Source: Olavius sp. associated proteobacterium Delta 1 (GTDB lineage Bacteria; Desulfobacterota; Desulfobacteria; Desulfobacterales; JAFDCJ01). Taken from it: 64,000 bases of DNA. Location: contig CACVKW010001192.1 of the NCBI GenBank assembly GCA_902749685.1, positions 1-64,000 on the forward strand, in the 5' to 3' direction. The notes below the pieces were generated by a model, which worked only from the letters and a program-made list of their open reading frames with translations, had not been told where the DNA came from and did not search any database. The position numbers and the translations under genes are program-made. Shown here piece by piece: positions 1-8,675 of the stretch (its first letter is position 1; each line of letters starts with the position of its first letter).

Positions 1-231
1 CCCCCCCCCCCCGAATCCCCTCATGCTGCAAACTACTTCGCATCGAAATCTTGTATTCCGACCGGCAAATAAAAAATGAATATTGACGATTGGCGATTGA
101 ATATTTAAGGTGTTCCGTCACTATTTTTTTCGGATCTATCTTCAATTGTCAATTAAATGGGATTCTTGTCATTTGTTTGAATGGCCTTATTTTGTAAATA
201 TAATATATGTAACCGTTCACTGAGAGGCAGC

Positions 232-1314
232 ATGGTTATCAGGTTTGATCCATTTGGCAAAAAGCTTATATTGTTGATTATTTTACTTTTATTTCCGGCC
301 TGCTTGTGGGGACAGCAAAAGCAACCAGGACCGCCACCGGCCAATGTGACAGTCGCCAAGGTCGCAAGCGGAACGGTTGCACCGCAAGCTGAATTTATTG
401 CCACGGTTTTTTACCAGGAGATCTCCGATACGGCGGCCGAGATGAGCGGCCTGGTTGAGGCCGTTCTTTTTGAGGAAGGCCAGAGGGTACAGGAGAAACA
501 GATTCTGGTCGAACTGGGTTCCGAATTACTTCACAAAAGACGCCAGGCGGCAATATCCTCATATGAGCAAATATTATCCGAGGTCCAAATCGCCAGGATT
601 GATTTGAAAAGAAGACAAATATTGTATAAGAAAAAATCCATTTCAGAGCAATCTTATGATGAGAACCGGTACCGGGTCATCGGGCTCGAAAAACGGGCGG
701 CTGCACTCAAGGCCCAGGTTGAGCAGTTTGAAATCGAGCTGAAGAAAAAGATAATTCGGGCCCCTTTCAACGGCGTGGTAATCAAACGGCATGTCGACCG
801 GGGGGAGTGGGTTTCGGAAGGAGAAACAGTGGCGGTGATCGGCAAAGATGACACCATTGATATCGTGGCGGATTTACCGGAACGATTCATACCATTTATC
901 AAAGACGGTATGCAGATCAGCGCCACGGTAAACGGCCACGATTTGAGCGGCAAGGTAATTGCTATCGTGCCGCGGGGTGACGTTGCCACGCGAACCATTC
1001 CGATCAAGATAAGAATGGCCAATGATTCTGCCTTAATTGAAGGGATGTCTGCCAGGGTCATCCTGCCCACCGCCGACCGCATCCAGGCCCTTATCGTGCC
1101 GCGGGATGCAGTCATCAGCAAATTCGGACAAAACGTCGTATTTGCAGCCGCTGATTCCCGGGCCAGGATGATACCGGTAAAGGTCATCGGCTACAGTGGA
1201 TTGGAGGCCGGTGTCGAATCCACCGGTCTTAAGGCCGGGATGTTCGTTGTAATTGAAGGAAACGAGCGGCTGAGAGATAAACAGGCGGTTGTTTATCAGC
1301 ATGAACACCATTAG
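232..1314 (+). CDS. RND efflux periplasmic adaptor (HlyD/MFP family)
   Basis: Membrane-fusion protein that would link an inner-membrane RND pump to an outer-membrane channel in the periplasm. About 360 residues, normal for the family. An N-terminal hydrophobic segment (residues 8-30, ending in a possible lipobox-like PACLWG) is followed by a lipoyl-like half motif near 64-96, a charged coiled coil to about 165, the second lipoyl half with the typical IIRAPFNGVV, and a beta-barrel. An upstream in-frame ATG at 181 exists, but the ATG at 232 sits behind GAGAGG and directly before the signal segment, so I prefer it. The end overlaps the pump gene by 14 bases, so the two are co-translated. No TolC-type gene is visible in the window. 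Confidence 0.9.
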   Translation: MVIRFDPFGKKLILLIILLLFPACLWGQQKQPGPPPANVTVAKVASGTVAPQAEFIATVFYQEISDTAAEMSGLVEAVLFEEGQRVQEKQILVELGSELLHKRRQAAISSYEQILSEVQIARIDLKRRQILYKKKSISEQSYDENRYRVIGLEKRAAALKAQVEQFEIELKKKIIRAPFNGVVIKRHVDRGEWVSEGETVAVIGKDDTIDIVADLPERFIPFIKDGMQISATVNGHDLSGKVIAIVPRGDVATRTIPIKIRMANDSALIEGMSARVILPTADRIQALIVPRDAVISKFGQNVVFAAADSRARMIPVKVIGYSGLEAGVESTGLKAGMFVVIEGNERLRDKQAVVYQHEHH

Positions 1315-4300
1315 ATTTTCCATAGAAAAACCGGTATCGGTTATTGTCGGCATCATTCTCGTGGTGCTTTTCGGCTGGATTGGTTTGACAAGCATGCCGT
1401 ATCAGTTGAGCCCGACCGTCATCGAACCGGAAATCACGGTCACCACAACCTGGCCCGGCGCAACACCCTATGAGATTGAACGTGAGATCATCGAGGAACA
1501 GGAAAACGTCTTAAAGGGAATCCCCGGTCTCTTTGAGATGGAAAGCGCTTCATTCAACAACCAGGGAACCGTAACGCTTAAATTCAGCATTGGAACCGAT
1601 GTGGATGGTGCCTTGCTCAGGGTTTCAAATAAGCTGGATGAAGTGCCGGCCTATCCTGATAATGTGGACAAACCCGTGATCGCCGCCACCGGTGCCGCGA
1701 CGTCACCCGTAATCTGGATGGTGCTCAAAACTTTGGCCGGCAATGACCAATCCACGTATACATACCGGACCTATTTTGAAAATAATATTCGGCAGTATTT
1801 GGAACGTACCGCAGGTGTGGCGGATCTGTTTATCGGCGGCGGGATAAAAAAGGAGATGCACATTGTTGTCAAGCCTGAAAGGCTGGCGGCATACGGCCTG
1901 ACGATCAACGATTTGATCAGCGTCCTTAAAGCGGATAACGTCAACATCTCGGCCGGCACCATGGGGGTCGGGCGGCGGGATTATCGAATCCGGGCGCTGG
2001 CCGAATTTAAATCACCCGAGGATATTCAAAGTGTCGTTATCCGGTCCACCGGACTGCAGCGCATCAGCGTGGCTGATATAGCCGATGTGAACTTCGGATT
2101 TGACAAACTGACTTCCGCCATGCTGCACCGGGGGAAAGAGGGGATCGCGATTGGCGTTAAACCGGAGCCCGATGCCAATATCCTTGAGCTCTCGGATCGA
2201 CTCGAAGCGGTGGTTAACTGGTTGAATGAGGAAAAACTTGCCGAAGAGAAAATTTTTCTGGACTGGGTATACGATCAGCGGCCTTACATCCGGGGGGCGA
2301 TTTCACTGGTGCGCCAGAATATCCTGTTGGGAGGAACTCTGGCAATCCTCGTTTTGTTGATTTTTTTAAGAAGTATTACTGCAACGGTCATTGTTGCGAC
2401 GGCGATTCCCATCAGTATTATCGGCACGTTTTTTTTCATGAACCTGCTGGGACGCAACCTGAATGTAATCAGCCTGGCGGGAATTGCTTTTGCCGTGGGG
2501 ATGCTGATCGACAGTGCGATTGTGGTGCTGGAAAACATCGACCGGCATCGCAGTATGGGCAAATCTGCCTTTAAAGCCGCTTATGATGGCACGCGGGAAG
2601 TGTGGGGCGCGATTCTGGCATCCACATTGACCACCATCGCTGTTTTCCTGCCGGTGATCTTTATGGAGGAAGAGGCGGGTCAACTCTTCAGAGATATCGC
2701 GATTGCCGTGACTTTTGCCGTGGCCTTGAGCCTGTTTGTCTCGGTCTCGGTCATTCCGATGTTCGCCAAACAGCTTTTTTCGTTGAGCGGGCGCAATCAG
2801 GTGTCGCGACGGTCTAAATCCGCCTTGGGTACCATCGGCGGGTGGATTGAATCAGGCATTATGTGGCTCGTGAAGCTGGTCACCATATACTGGTTTACGC
2901 GGCTGGCTGCGGTGCTTTGCTTAAGTGTCCTTTCAATATATGGAGCCTGGGAACTGTTGCCTAAAATGGAGTATCTTCCCCAGGGCAACCGCAATCTGGT
3001 GATCAGTATCCTGATCCCGCCTCCCGGCCTTTCTTTTGATGAGAGAAAAGCAATTGGTGAGCACATTTATCGGATTAATGAGCCCTATTTTAACAAGGAC
3101 CACAACGGGTATCCCGGTATCAAGAATATGTTTTATGTGGGAGCGGAACAAATTATGCTCTTTGGTGCCATCAGTATGCATGAACAGCGAGCCGCCGAGT
3201 TAATACCGCTTTTCACCCGCACGATTTTCTCAATTCCGGGGATGTACGGAGTGAGTATTCAGGCCGGGGTATTTCAAACCGGTCTTGGCCGGGGCAGAAC
3301 GATCCAGCTCAATGTCAGCGGCAATGAGCTGGATCGCATTGTACAGGTCAGCGGCATGCTTTTCGGTGCGATAAAAAAGGAAATTCCGCAAGCTCAGGTC
3401 CGACCGATACCATCCCTGGAGCTGCTTTTTCCCGAAGTTCAGTTTGTTCCGGATCGGGATCGGCTTAAAGCAGCCGGTCTGACAGCCAGTAACTTCGGCG
3501 TTGCGGTTGATGTGCTGATGGACGGCCGTCAAATCGGCGAGTTCAAGCAAGCAGGCGAGAAGAAAATTGATATGATTCTCAAGGTTTCCGAAGAAGATAT
3601 CTCAACACCGGAAGCACTGTATAATGCTTCGATCGCCATTCCGGGCGGCAAGGTTCTGCCGGTGTCCTCGCTCTCGCAGATGCATCGTACCTCCGGCATC
3701 ACCCAGATCAGGCATCTCGAAAGACAACGGACCATTACGCTGGAAATCACGCCGCCGCCGACCATCGCTCTGCAGGAAGCCATGGAGACAATTACCGAGA
3801 AAGTGGTCAACCCCCTCGTCGGGCAGGGACTGCTGAAGGGCGCGGATATCGGGCAAAGCGGCATTGCCGATAAACTGACCGAGGCCCGCAAAATCCTTCA
3901 GCTCGATTTCATTCTGGCCGCTGTTATCGCCTATCTGCTGATGGCCGCCCTGTTCGGCAACTTTATCTATCCACTGATCATCATGTTCACCATTCCGCTG
4001 GCAGCCGCCGGCGGGCTGCTCGGTCTCAAACTGGTTAACATCTTCATTGGCAATCAGCCCCTTGATATCCTGACGATGCTCGGATTTGTGATCCTGGTCG
4101 GCGTGGTCGTCAACAATGCCATCCTTATCGTGCACCAGGCTTTAAACAACATCCGGCTCAAAGGGATGCGCTACCGCGAAGCCGTCCTTGAATCCACCCG
4201 CACCCGGCTGCGACCGATTTTTATGAGTGCCGCCACCAGTATTTTCGGTATGCTGCCGCTGGTTTTGATACCCGGTCCGGGCTCTGAATTCTACCGCGGA

Positions 4301-4411
4301 CTGGGCAGTGTCGTCCTGGGGGGACTGGCGGTTTCCACCGTATTTACCATATTTGTCATACCGCCCCTTTTGATGTTTATTATCAGGATGGAGAAACCGG
4401 CGACCATTTGA
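1301..4411 (+). CDS. RND efflux pump, AcrB/HAE1-like inner-membrane transporter
   Basis: Proton-driven multidrug or hydrophobic-compound exporter of the AcrB superfamily, about 1036 residues, with the classic duplicated layout: TM1, a large periplasmic loop, a bundle of TM segments, a second periplasmic loop and a final TM bundle. The N terminus (MNTIRFSIEKPVSV) and the periplasmic TTTWPGATPYEIE segment are typical. In the proton-relay helix the sequence is GMLIDSAIVVLEN: Asp404 is kept, but the second Asp of AcrB (D408) is Ser405, as in several non-AcrB RND branches. I chose the ATG at 1301 over an ATT/TTT-rich in-frame extension to 1289. It overlaps the adaptor gene, so both form one operon. 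The substrate cannot be told from sequence. Confidence 0.92.
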   Translation: MNTIRFSIEKPVSVIVGIILVVLFGWIGLTSMPYQLSPTVIEPEITVTTTWPGATPYEIEREIIEEQENVLKGIPGLFEMESASFNNQGTVTLKFSIGTDVDGALLRVSNKLDEVPAYPDNVDKPVIAATGAATSPVIWMVLKTLAGNDQSTYTYRTYFENNIRQYLERTAGVADLFIGGGIKKEMHIVVKPERLAAYGLTINDLISVLKADNVNISAGTMGVGRRDYRIRALAEFKSPEDIQSVVIRSTGLQRISVADIADVNFGFDKLTSAMLHRGKEGIAIGVKPEPDANILELSDRLEAVVNWLNEEKLAEEKIFLDWVYDQRPYIRGAISLVRQNILLGGTLAILVLLIFLRSITATVIVATAIPISIIGTFFFMNLLGRNLNVISLAGIAFAVGMLIDSAIVVLENIDRHRSMGKSAFKAAYDGTREVWGAILASTLTTIAVFLPVIFMEEEAGQLFRDIAIAVTFAVALSLFVSVSVIPMFAKQLFSLSGRNQVSRRSKSALGTIGGWIESGIMWLVKLVTIYWFTRLAAVLCLSVLSIYGAWELLPKMEYLPQGNRNLVISILIPPPGLSFDERKAIGEHIYRINEPYFNKDHNGYPGIKNMFYVGAEQIMLFGAISMHEQRAAELIPLFTRTIFSIPGMYGVSIQAGVFQTGLGRGRTIQLNVSGNELDRIVQVSGMLFGAIKKEIPQAQVRPIPSLELLFPEVQFVPDRDRLKAAGLTASNFGVAVDVLMDGRQIGEFKQAGEKKIDMILKVSEEDISTPEALYNASIAIPGGKVLPVSSLSQMHRTSGITQIRHLERQRTITLEITPPPTIALQEAMETITEKVVNPLVGQGLLKGADIGQSGIADKLTEARKILQLDFILAAVIAYLLMAALFGNFIYPLIIMFTIPLAAAGGLLGLKLVNIFIGNQPLDILTMLGFVILVGVVVNNAILIVHQALNNIRLKGMRYREAVLESTRTRLRPIFMSAATSIFGMLPLVLIPGPGSEFYRGLGSVVLGGLAVSTVFTIFVIPPLLMFIIRMEKPATI

Positions 4412-4442
4412 ATTTTGGTCACTGTGATTTGTTTGATATTTC
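4411..4442. repeat. fragment of dispersed repeat family B (TTTGGTCA..GTGATTTG)
   Basis: This 32-base stretch between the RND pump and fumarase is nearly identical to 8541-8572, differing at two positions. It is a short piece of the longer element described at 8440-8600 and recurs in modified form around 22.04-22.29 kb. It begins at the last base of the pump gene. Confidence 0.7.
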
Positions 4443-4469
4443 AAAAACGTTATGAGGTAAAATGAAACC

Positions 4470-5864
4470 ATGAAATACCGCGAAGAGAAAGACAGTATGG
4501 GAAGCGTTCAGGTTCCGGCGGATGCCTATTATGGGTCGCAGACCCAGCGGGCGGTGGAAAATTTTCCGATCAGCGGGTTGCATTTTCCTTCCGAGTTTAT
4601 TCATGCCCTGGCGCTGGTTAAAAAATGTGCGGTTCGGATCAATGATACCCTCGGCCTGCTGGATACCCGATTGGCGCCGGCCGTGGCGCATGCCGCGCAG
4701 GACGTCATGGATGGCCGCTTTGACGATCAATTTGTCGTGGATGTTTTTCAGACCGGATCCGGCACCTCCAGCAACATGAACATGAATGAGGTGGTGGCAT
4801 CGCGGGCCAATGAAATTCTGACCGGCACGAAAGGCGGTCGATCTCCGGTTCATCCCAACGACCATGTAAATATGGGACAATCCAGCAATGATATCATTCC
4901 ATCGGTAATCCATATCGCCGCTTTGGCCCTGATTAAAAGCCGCCTTATCCCATCCCTTGAATCCCTCAAGATCGTACTTGCTGAAAAAGCTAATGAATTT
5001 AAAGACATACAGAAACTTGGCCGCACTCACCTGCAGGATGCCGTGCCACTGACGTTGGGTCAGGAGTTTTCCGGCTACGCCCGACAGATCGAGCTTGGGA
5101 TTGAACGCATCCGGGCCGTCGAACCGCGGCTGGCTGAACTTGCTCTGGGGGGGACGGCGGTCGGAAGCGGTCTAAACGCCCATCCGGATTTTGCAAAGCG
5201 TGTCATTGCCTTGATTTCAGAGCAAACAGGATTGCCTTTTTGCGAGGCTGTCAATCACTTCGAAGCCCAGGCCGCCCAGGATGCGGCGGTGGAAACCAGC
5301 GGTGCTTTAAAAACGCTGGCAGTCGGTTTGGTTAAAATTGCCAATGATATTCGTTGGCTGGCGTCCGGTCCGCGCAGCGGCATCGGGGAAATTACCATCC
5401 CGCCACTGCAACCGGGCTCTTCCATAATGCCGGGTAAAGTCAATCCGGTCATTCCCGAGGCCGTTATCCAGGTGGCGGCCCAGGTGGTGGGCAACGACGC
5501 GACGATTACCATGGGCGGTCAGGCCGGAAATTTTGAGCTAAATGTCATGCTGCCGGTAATTGTCTACAATCTGCTACAGTCGATTTCCATCCTGGCCGCC
5601 GTAACACAAGCGTTTAGCGATAAATGCATTGCCGGAATTTCCGCCAACCGGGAGGCTTGTGCGGCCTATATTGAAAAAAGCCTGGCCCTGGTGACCGGGC
5701 TGGTACCAAAAATCGGCTACGATCAAGCAGCCGCCATCGCCAAAAAGGCCTATGAAACCGGCAAAACCATCCGGCAGGTCGCGATGGAGGAATCGATATT
5801 GCCTGAAAATGAGCTAAATGATTTATTGGATGGCAAGTTAGGGGCTTCGCCCCAATTGGAATGA
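4470..5864 (+). CDS. fumC: Class II fumarate hydratase
   Basis: Cytosolic fumarase interconverting fumarate and (S)-malate in the TCA cycle, oxygen-stable and cofactor-free. It is 464 residues, the usual length. The three signature regions of the fumarase/aspartase superfamily are present: TGSGTSSNMNMNEV near residue 97, GRTHLQDAVPLTLGQEFSGY near 185, and the catalytic-loop signature GSSIMPGKVNP near 318. The run after the signature (NPVIPE, then GNFELNVMLPVIVYN) is shared with actinobacterial FumC; aspartase is the alternative, but GNFELNV and LQSI favour fumarase. The gene starts 58 bases after the RND pump with no strong terminator between them, but a functional link is not implied. Confidence 0.88.
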   Translation: MKYREEKDSMGSVQVPADAYYGSQTQRAVENFPISGLHFPSEFIHALALVKKCAVRINDTLGLLDTRLAPAVAHAAQDVMDGRFDDQFVVDVFQTGSGTSSNMNMNEVVASRANEILTGTKGGRSPVHPNDHVNMGQSSNDIIPSVIHIAALALIKSRLIPSLESLKIVLAEKANEFKDIQKLGRTHLQDAVPLTLGQEFSGYARQIELGIERIRAVEPRLAELALGGTAVGSGLNAHPDFAKRVIALISEQTGLPFCEAVNHFEAQAAQDAAVETSGALKTLAVGLVKIANDIRWLASGPRSGIGEITIPPLQPGSSIMPGKVNPVIPEAVIQVAAQVVGNDATITMGGQAGNFELNVMLPVIVYNLLQSISILAAVTQAFSDKCIAGISANREACAAYIEKSLALVTGLVPKIGYDQAAAIAKKAYETGKTIRQVAMEESILPENELNDLLDGKLGASPQLE

Positions 5865-6247
5865 GGGAATACTGGTACGATGGAATTCTCGGTCTTGGGA
5901 GGATGGAATGAGGGATGAATGGTATCGTCAGTCCGAAGATTTATTGTAAAATGGAGAATATCCTTTAAGAATCAACATTCCAGCATTCCACTACTCCATC
6001 ATTCCATGATCGGGGAAAGAACGAAGGCCTTGAAAACATCACATATGATGGTCGTTTACTTTTGTTTCAAAATCGGCTATAAATCCGCGCAACAAAGCAA
6101 GCAGGAAAGAACTGGAATGCTGGAATATTTTTTTCCATCTTTCCATTTGGACTACCAGCGTGGGCGGCCTGAAATAAGACTAGGCTTATAGCCAGTTTTA
6201 GAATTTCCGAAACGTCCAATTAACCAAAATCAATTTGGAGGTATTTT
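5865..6247. repeat. gene-free spacer with a perfect 14-bp inverted repeat
   Basis: There is no convincing gene in this 383-base spacer. ATTCCAGCATTCCA at 5977-5990 is exactly complementary to TGGAATGCTGGAAT at 6113-6126, and further GGAATG/CATTCC words lie at 5865-5925 and 5990-6010. I read it as degenerate palindromic repeat DNA. A weak 90-codon open frame at 5919-6191 crosses these repeats and is not credible. Confidence 0.6.
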
Positions 6248-6454
6248 ATGGCAAAAAAGCGATACACCATCAATTCTGCCTGCCCGCAATGTGGCTGCAG
6301 CGGAGCCCAAGTGTTGTCGGAAGAGGAAATGACACGAAGGTATGGACATGTCGCCAATTTCGATATGGAATGCGGAGAATGCATGCTCAAATATACCGAG
6401 GAAATGGAAAATGCCTGTCCTGAGTGGGACCAGGAATGCAGATTGAAGGAATAA
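6248..6454 (+). CDS. Small Cys-rich (zinc-ribbon-like) hypothetical protein
   Basis: A 68-residue hydrophilic protein with a strong ribosome binding site (TTGGAGG, seven bases before the ATG). It carries CPQCGC near residue 12 and CGEC near 42, the spacing of a small zinc ribbon or rubredoxin-like knuckle, and two further Cys in an acidic C-terminal tail (CPEW, QEC). There are no membrane segments. It ends 12 bases before the UbiA-type gene on the same strand, so the two are probably one transcript. I do not recognise the family; metal binding is inferred from the cysteines only. Confidence 0.7.
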   Translation: MAKKRYTINSACPQCGCSGAQVLSEEEMTRRYGHVANFDMECGECMLKYTEEMENACPEWDQECRLKE

Positions 6455-6466
6455 TTTGAAATCAGG

Positions 6467-7417
6467 ATGAGTCAGATATCGGAAACATCACCCCAAAACA
6501 GTTTCACCGGCCTTTCCCGCTTAAAGCTATTTTTGGCCCTTTCCAGGACGCCGCACGGGTTACTGGACATGTGTACCCCGGCGTTTGGCGCGCTGCTGTG
6601 GCTCGGACGGTTCCCTTCTTTTTTCACCGTTATAATAGGTCTTGTTACAACTTTTGCCGGCTATACCGCCGTATACGCCTTAAACGATGTCGTCGATTAT
6701 AAGGTCGATAAAGAAAAGGCGGCCCGCGGAGGGTTGTCGAGCACAGGCAGTGACCTTGATGGTGTATTAGTTCGCCATCCAATGGCCCAGGGATTTTTGA
6801 CTTTCAAAGAAGGGATTTTTTGGTCGATAGCCTGGTCGCTGCTGGCATTGATCGGCGCTTTAATCCTGAATCCGGTCTGTGTGCTTATTTTTGTTGGCGG
6901 TTGTGCGCTCGAGACCATCTATTGCCTGTTGTGGCGGGTCAGTCCGTTTCGTACCTTTGTCAGCGGAGCAGTTAAAACATCCGGTGCGATCGCCGCCGTA
7001 TTCGCGGTTGATCCGAATCCTTCGGGTAGGTACCTGATATTTCTGTTTTTACTGCTTTTTTTTTGGGAAATCGGTGGGCAGAATATTCCGAACGATTGGT
7101 CTGACTACGATGAAGACCACCAAATGAATGCCAAAACCATTCCAATCCGGTGGGGGCTTCCGATTGCCAATAACATCATTTTAATCACCATCAGTTTAAC
7201 CCTCGGCATGGGCGCGATTATTTTTTATGTTTCCCAGGTAAACTATGGAGCTTCTTTTGTCTTTCTGTCCCTGGCCGTGGGAGGCTGTCTGCTGCTGCTG
7301 CCGGCCTTGAAACTGAATAAATCGCGTCAACGTTCCCATGCGATGGCGCTGTTTAATAAAGCCAGTTATTATCCGCTGGCGTTGCTGATGATTGTATTGG
7401 TCAAAATTTTATTCTAA
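6467..7417 (+). CDS. UbiA-family prenyltransferase
   Basis: Integral membrane aromatic prenyltransferase, 316 residues, with about eight hydrophobic segments. The first Mg-diphosphate motif is NDVVDYKVD (residues about 73-81), and the second Asp-rich loop is DWSDYDEDHQ near 210. The family includes UbiA (4-hydroxybenzoate), MenA (dihydroxynaphthoate) and heme O synthase. The second motif and length fit UbiA/MenA-like members, but the acceptor cannot be decided from motifs. A ubiE/menG methyltransferase lies 1.3 kb away on the opposite strand, which makes a quinone role reasonable but unproven. The ATG lies 12 bases after the small Cys protein stop, with only a weak ribosome site. Confidence 0.85.
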   Translation: MSQISETSPQNSFTGLSRLKLFLALSRTPHGLLDMCTPAFGALLWLGRFPSFFTVIIGLVTTFAGYTAVYALNDVVDYKVDKEKAARGGLSSTGSDLDGVLVRHPMAQGFLTFKEGIFWSIAWSLLALIGALILNPVCVLIFVGGCALETIYCLLWRVSPFRTFVSGAVKTSGAIAAVFAVDPNPSGRYLIFLFLLLFFWEIGGQNIPNDWSDYDEDHQMNAKTIPIRWGLPIANNIILITISLTLGMGAIIFYVSQVNYGASFVFLSLAVGGCLLLLPALKLNKSRQRSHAMALFNKASYYPLALLMIVLVKILF

Positions 7418-7553
7418 AGTCCATCAGGGTTTGGAGACTAACCAGTGTTTTGCTTCTGATTTGCCGCGGCGGTCCGGATGGGCACTATTTTCTTATACCC
7501 TAATTGAGCGAAGCCCAATTAGCAGGTATCGGATAATTTATAGCAAAATATTT

Positions 7554-7640
7554 GCACCACTAAGGCACAAAGTCACAAAGATTAATATAATCATATGGTT
7601 AACTTTGTGTCTTGGTGTCTTTGTGGCAATTTGTTCAGCG
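7554..7640. repeat. dispersed palindromic repeat, family D (CACTAAG..CTTGGTG)
   Basis: An imperfect inverted repeat: CACCACTAAGGCACAAAG on the left and CTTTGTGTCTTGGTGTC on the right, separated by about 30 A/T-rich bases. A second full copy is at 62192-62282 and a degenerate one near 46125-46190. It lies between the UbiA gene and the cytochrome b5 gene. Just upstream (7498-7530) a CTAATT..AATTAG hairpin resembles the one at 32615-32643. Confidence 0.75.
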
Positions 7641-7683
7641 CCATACAAGGCGGATTCGGGTTATGGAGTAAAGGGAGACTTCA

Positions 7684-8397
7684 ATGAAAGAATATGATGC
7701 CGATGAGCTGGCCGGGTTCAACGGTGAAAACGGCAACCCAACCTACATCGCCTATGATGGCAAGGTTTACGATGTTAGTGAAAGTAAGCTCTGGCGCAAA
7801 GGGCAGCACATGAACCGCCATCGTTCCGGCGATGATCTGACCAGCGATATGCCAGCGGCACCGCACGATTTCAACGTCCTGGAGCGATTTCCCCAGGTGG
7901 GAATATTTAAAAAAGCTGCGGTTGAGGAGCAGGCGATTCCTCAGCCGCTAGCCTGGCTGATAAACCGGTTTCCTTTTCTCAGACGCCATCCGCACCCGAT
8001 GACGGTTCACTTTCCCATCGCGTTTGTATTGGCTACGCCAATTTTTAACGTCCTTTATCTCGTGACGGGCGTAAAATCCTTTGAAATCACGGCACTGCAT
8101 TGTCTGGCGGGCGGCATTTTATTTACCATGGTGGCAATCATCACCGGTATTTATACCTGGTGGCTGAACTATATGGCGATGCCGCTCAAGGCGGTCAAAA
8201 TAAAATTACCCCTGACCATCCTTATGTTTGCCATCGAGGTCATTATTTTTATCTGGCGTATCCTGACACCGGGGATACTGGATTCCATCCATTTCGGCAG
8301 TATAATATATTTTCTGCTGTTGCTGTCACTGCTGCCGATGATAATGGTGATCGGGTGGTACGGGGCGTCGATGACGTTTCCGGTTGAGAAAGGTTAA
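7684..8397 (+). CDS. Cytochrome b5-like heme domain fused to DUF2231 membrane domain
   Basis: A two-domain protein of 237 residues. Residues 1-75 form a bacterial cytochrome b5-like domain: YIAYDGKVYDVSESKLW followed by GQHMNRHRSGDDLT and APHD, where the His residues are the expected heme b ligands. Residues about 100-235 contain HPHPMTVHFPIAF and four hydrophobic helices with further His residues, the hallmark of DUF2231 (a small b-type cytochrome-like membrane domain). It could pass electrons between a soluble partner and the membrane quinone pool; this is inference. The ATG follows AAAGGGAGA at good spacing. It lies downstream of the UbiA-type gene on the same strand. Confidence 0.8.
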   Translation: MKEYDADELAGFNGENGNPTYIAYDGKVYDVSESKLWRKGQHMNRHRSGDDLTSDMPAAPHDFNVLERFPQVGIFKKAAVEEQAIPQPLAWLINRFPFLRRHPHPMTVHFPIAFVLATPIFNVLYLVTGVKSFEITALHCLAGGILFTMVAIITGIYTWWLNYMAMPLKAVKIKLPLTILMFAIEVIIFIWRILTPGILDSIHFGSIIYFLLLLSLLPMIMVIGWYGASMTFPVEKG

Positions 8398-8439
8398 AAA
8401 AAAATATTTGCACTTTATGATTGGCAAACTGGCAAACTT

Positions 8440-8600
8440 GATTCTTTCTTTCAATTTTTAAAATTCCAAATTACAAGCACCAAAATACAAATAAATCTCA
8501 AATTTCAATATTCAATGACCCAAACAGGTTTGGTATTTCGGATTTTGGTCATTGTGATTTGTTTGATATTTGGGATTTGGCTATTGGAATTTATAGAAAT
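8440..8600. repeat. dispersed palindromic repeat, family B
   Basis: A low-complexity A/T-rich element. It has AAATTCCAAATTACAAGCACC at the left and TTTGGGATTTGG..TTGGAATTT at the right, so the ends are roughly complementary. The inner stretch at 8541-8572 matches 4411-4442, and the left arm matches 22043-22075. It sits between two convergent genes, and the open frames crossing it are artefacts of its composition. Confidence 0.7.
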
Positions 8601-8675
8601 CCATGACTTAGTGGATTTGAGGTTCAGAGTCCCCTTGGCGGTTGATCGAAATCGAGTGGTTCGGGCCAGGGTTCT

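Noticed and set aside
1-12. Run of 12 C at the left edge
   Set aside because: A homopolymer exactly at the window edge is more likely a contig-end or gap artefact than a biological tract; nothing can be built on it.
3602-4135. 177-codon open frame antisense to the RND pump
   Set aside because: It is a shadow of a GC-biased coding frame; the sense strand encodes a full RND domain.
5919-6191. 90-codon open frame after fumC
   Set aside because: It crosses a perfect inverted repeat, has low-complexity composition and no ribosome site.
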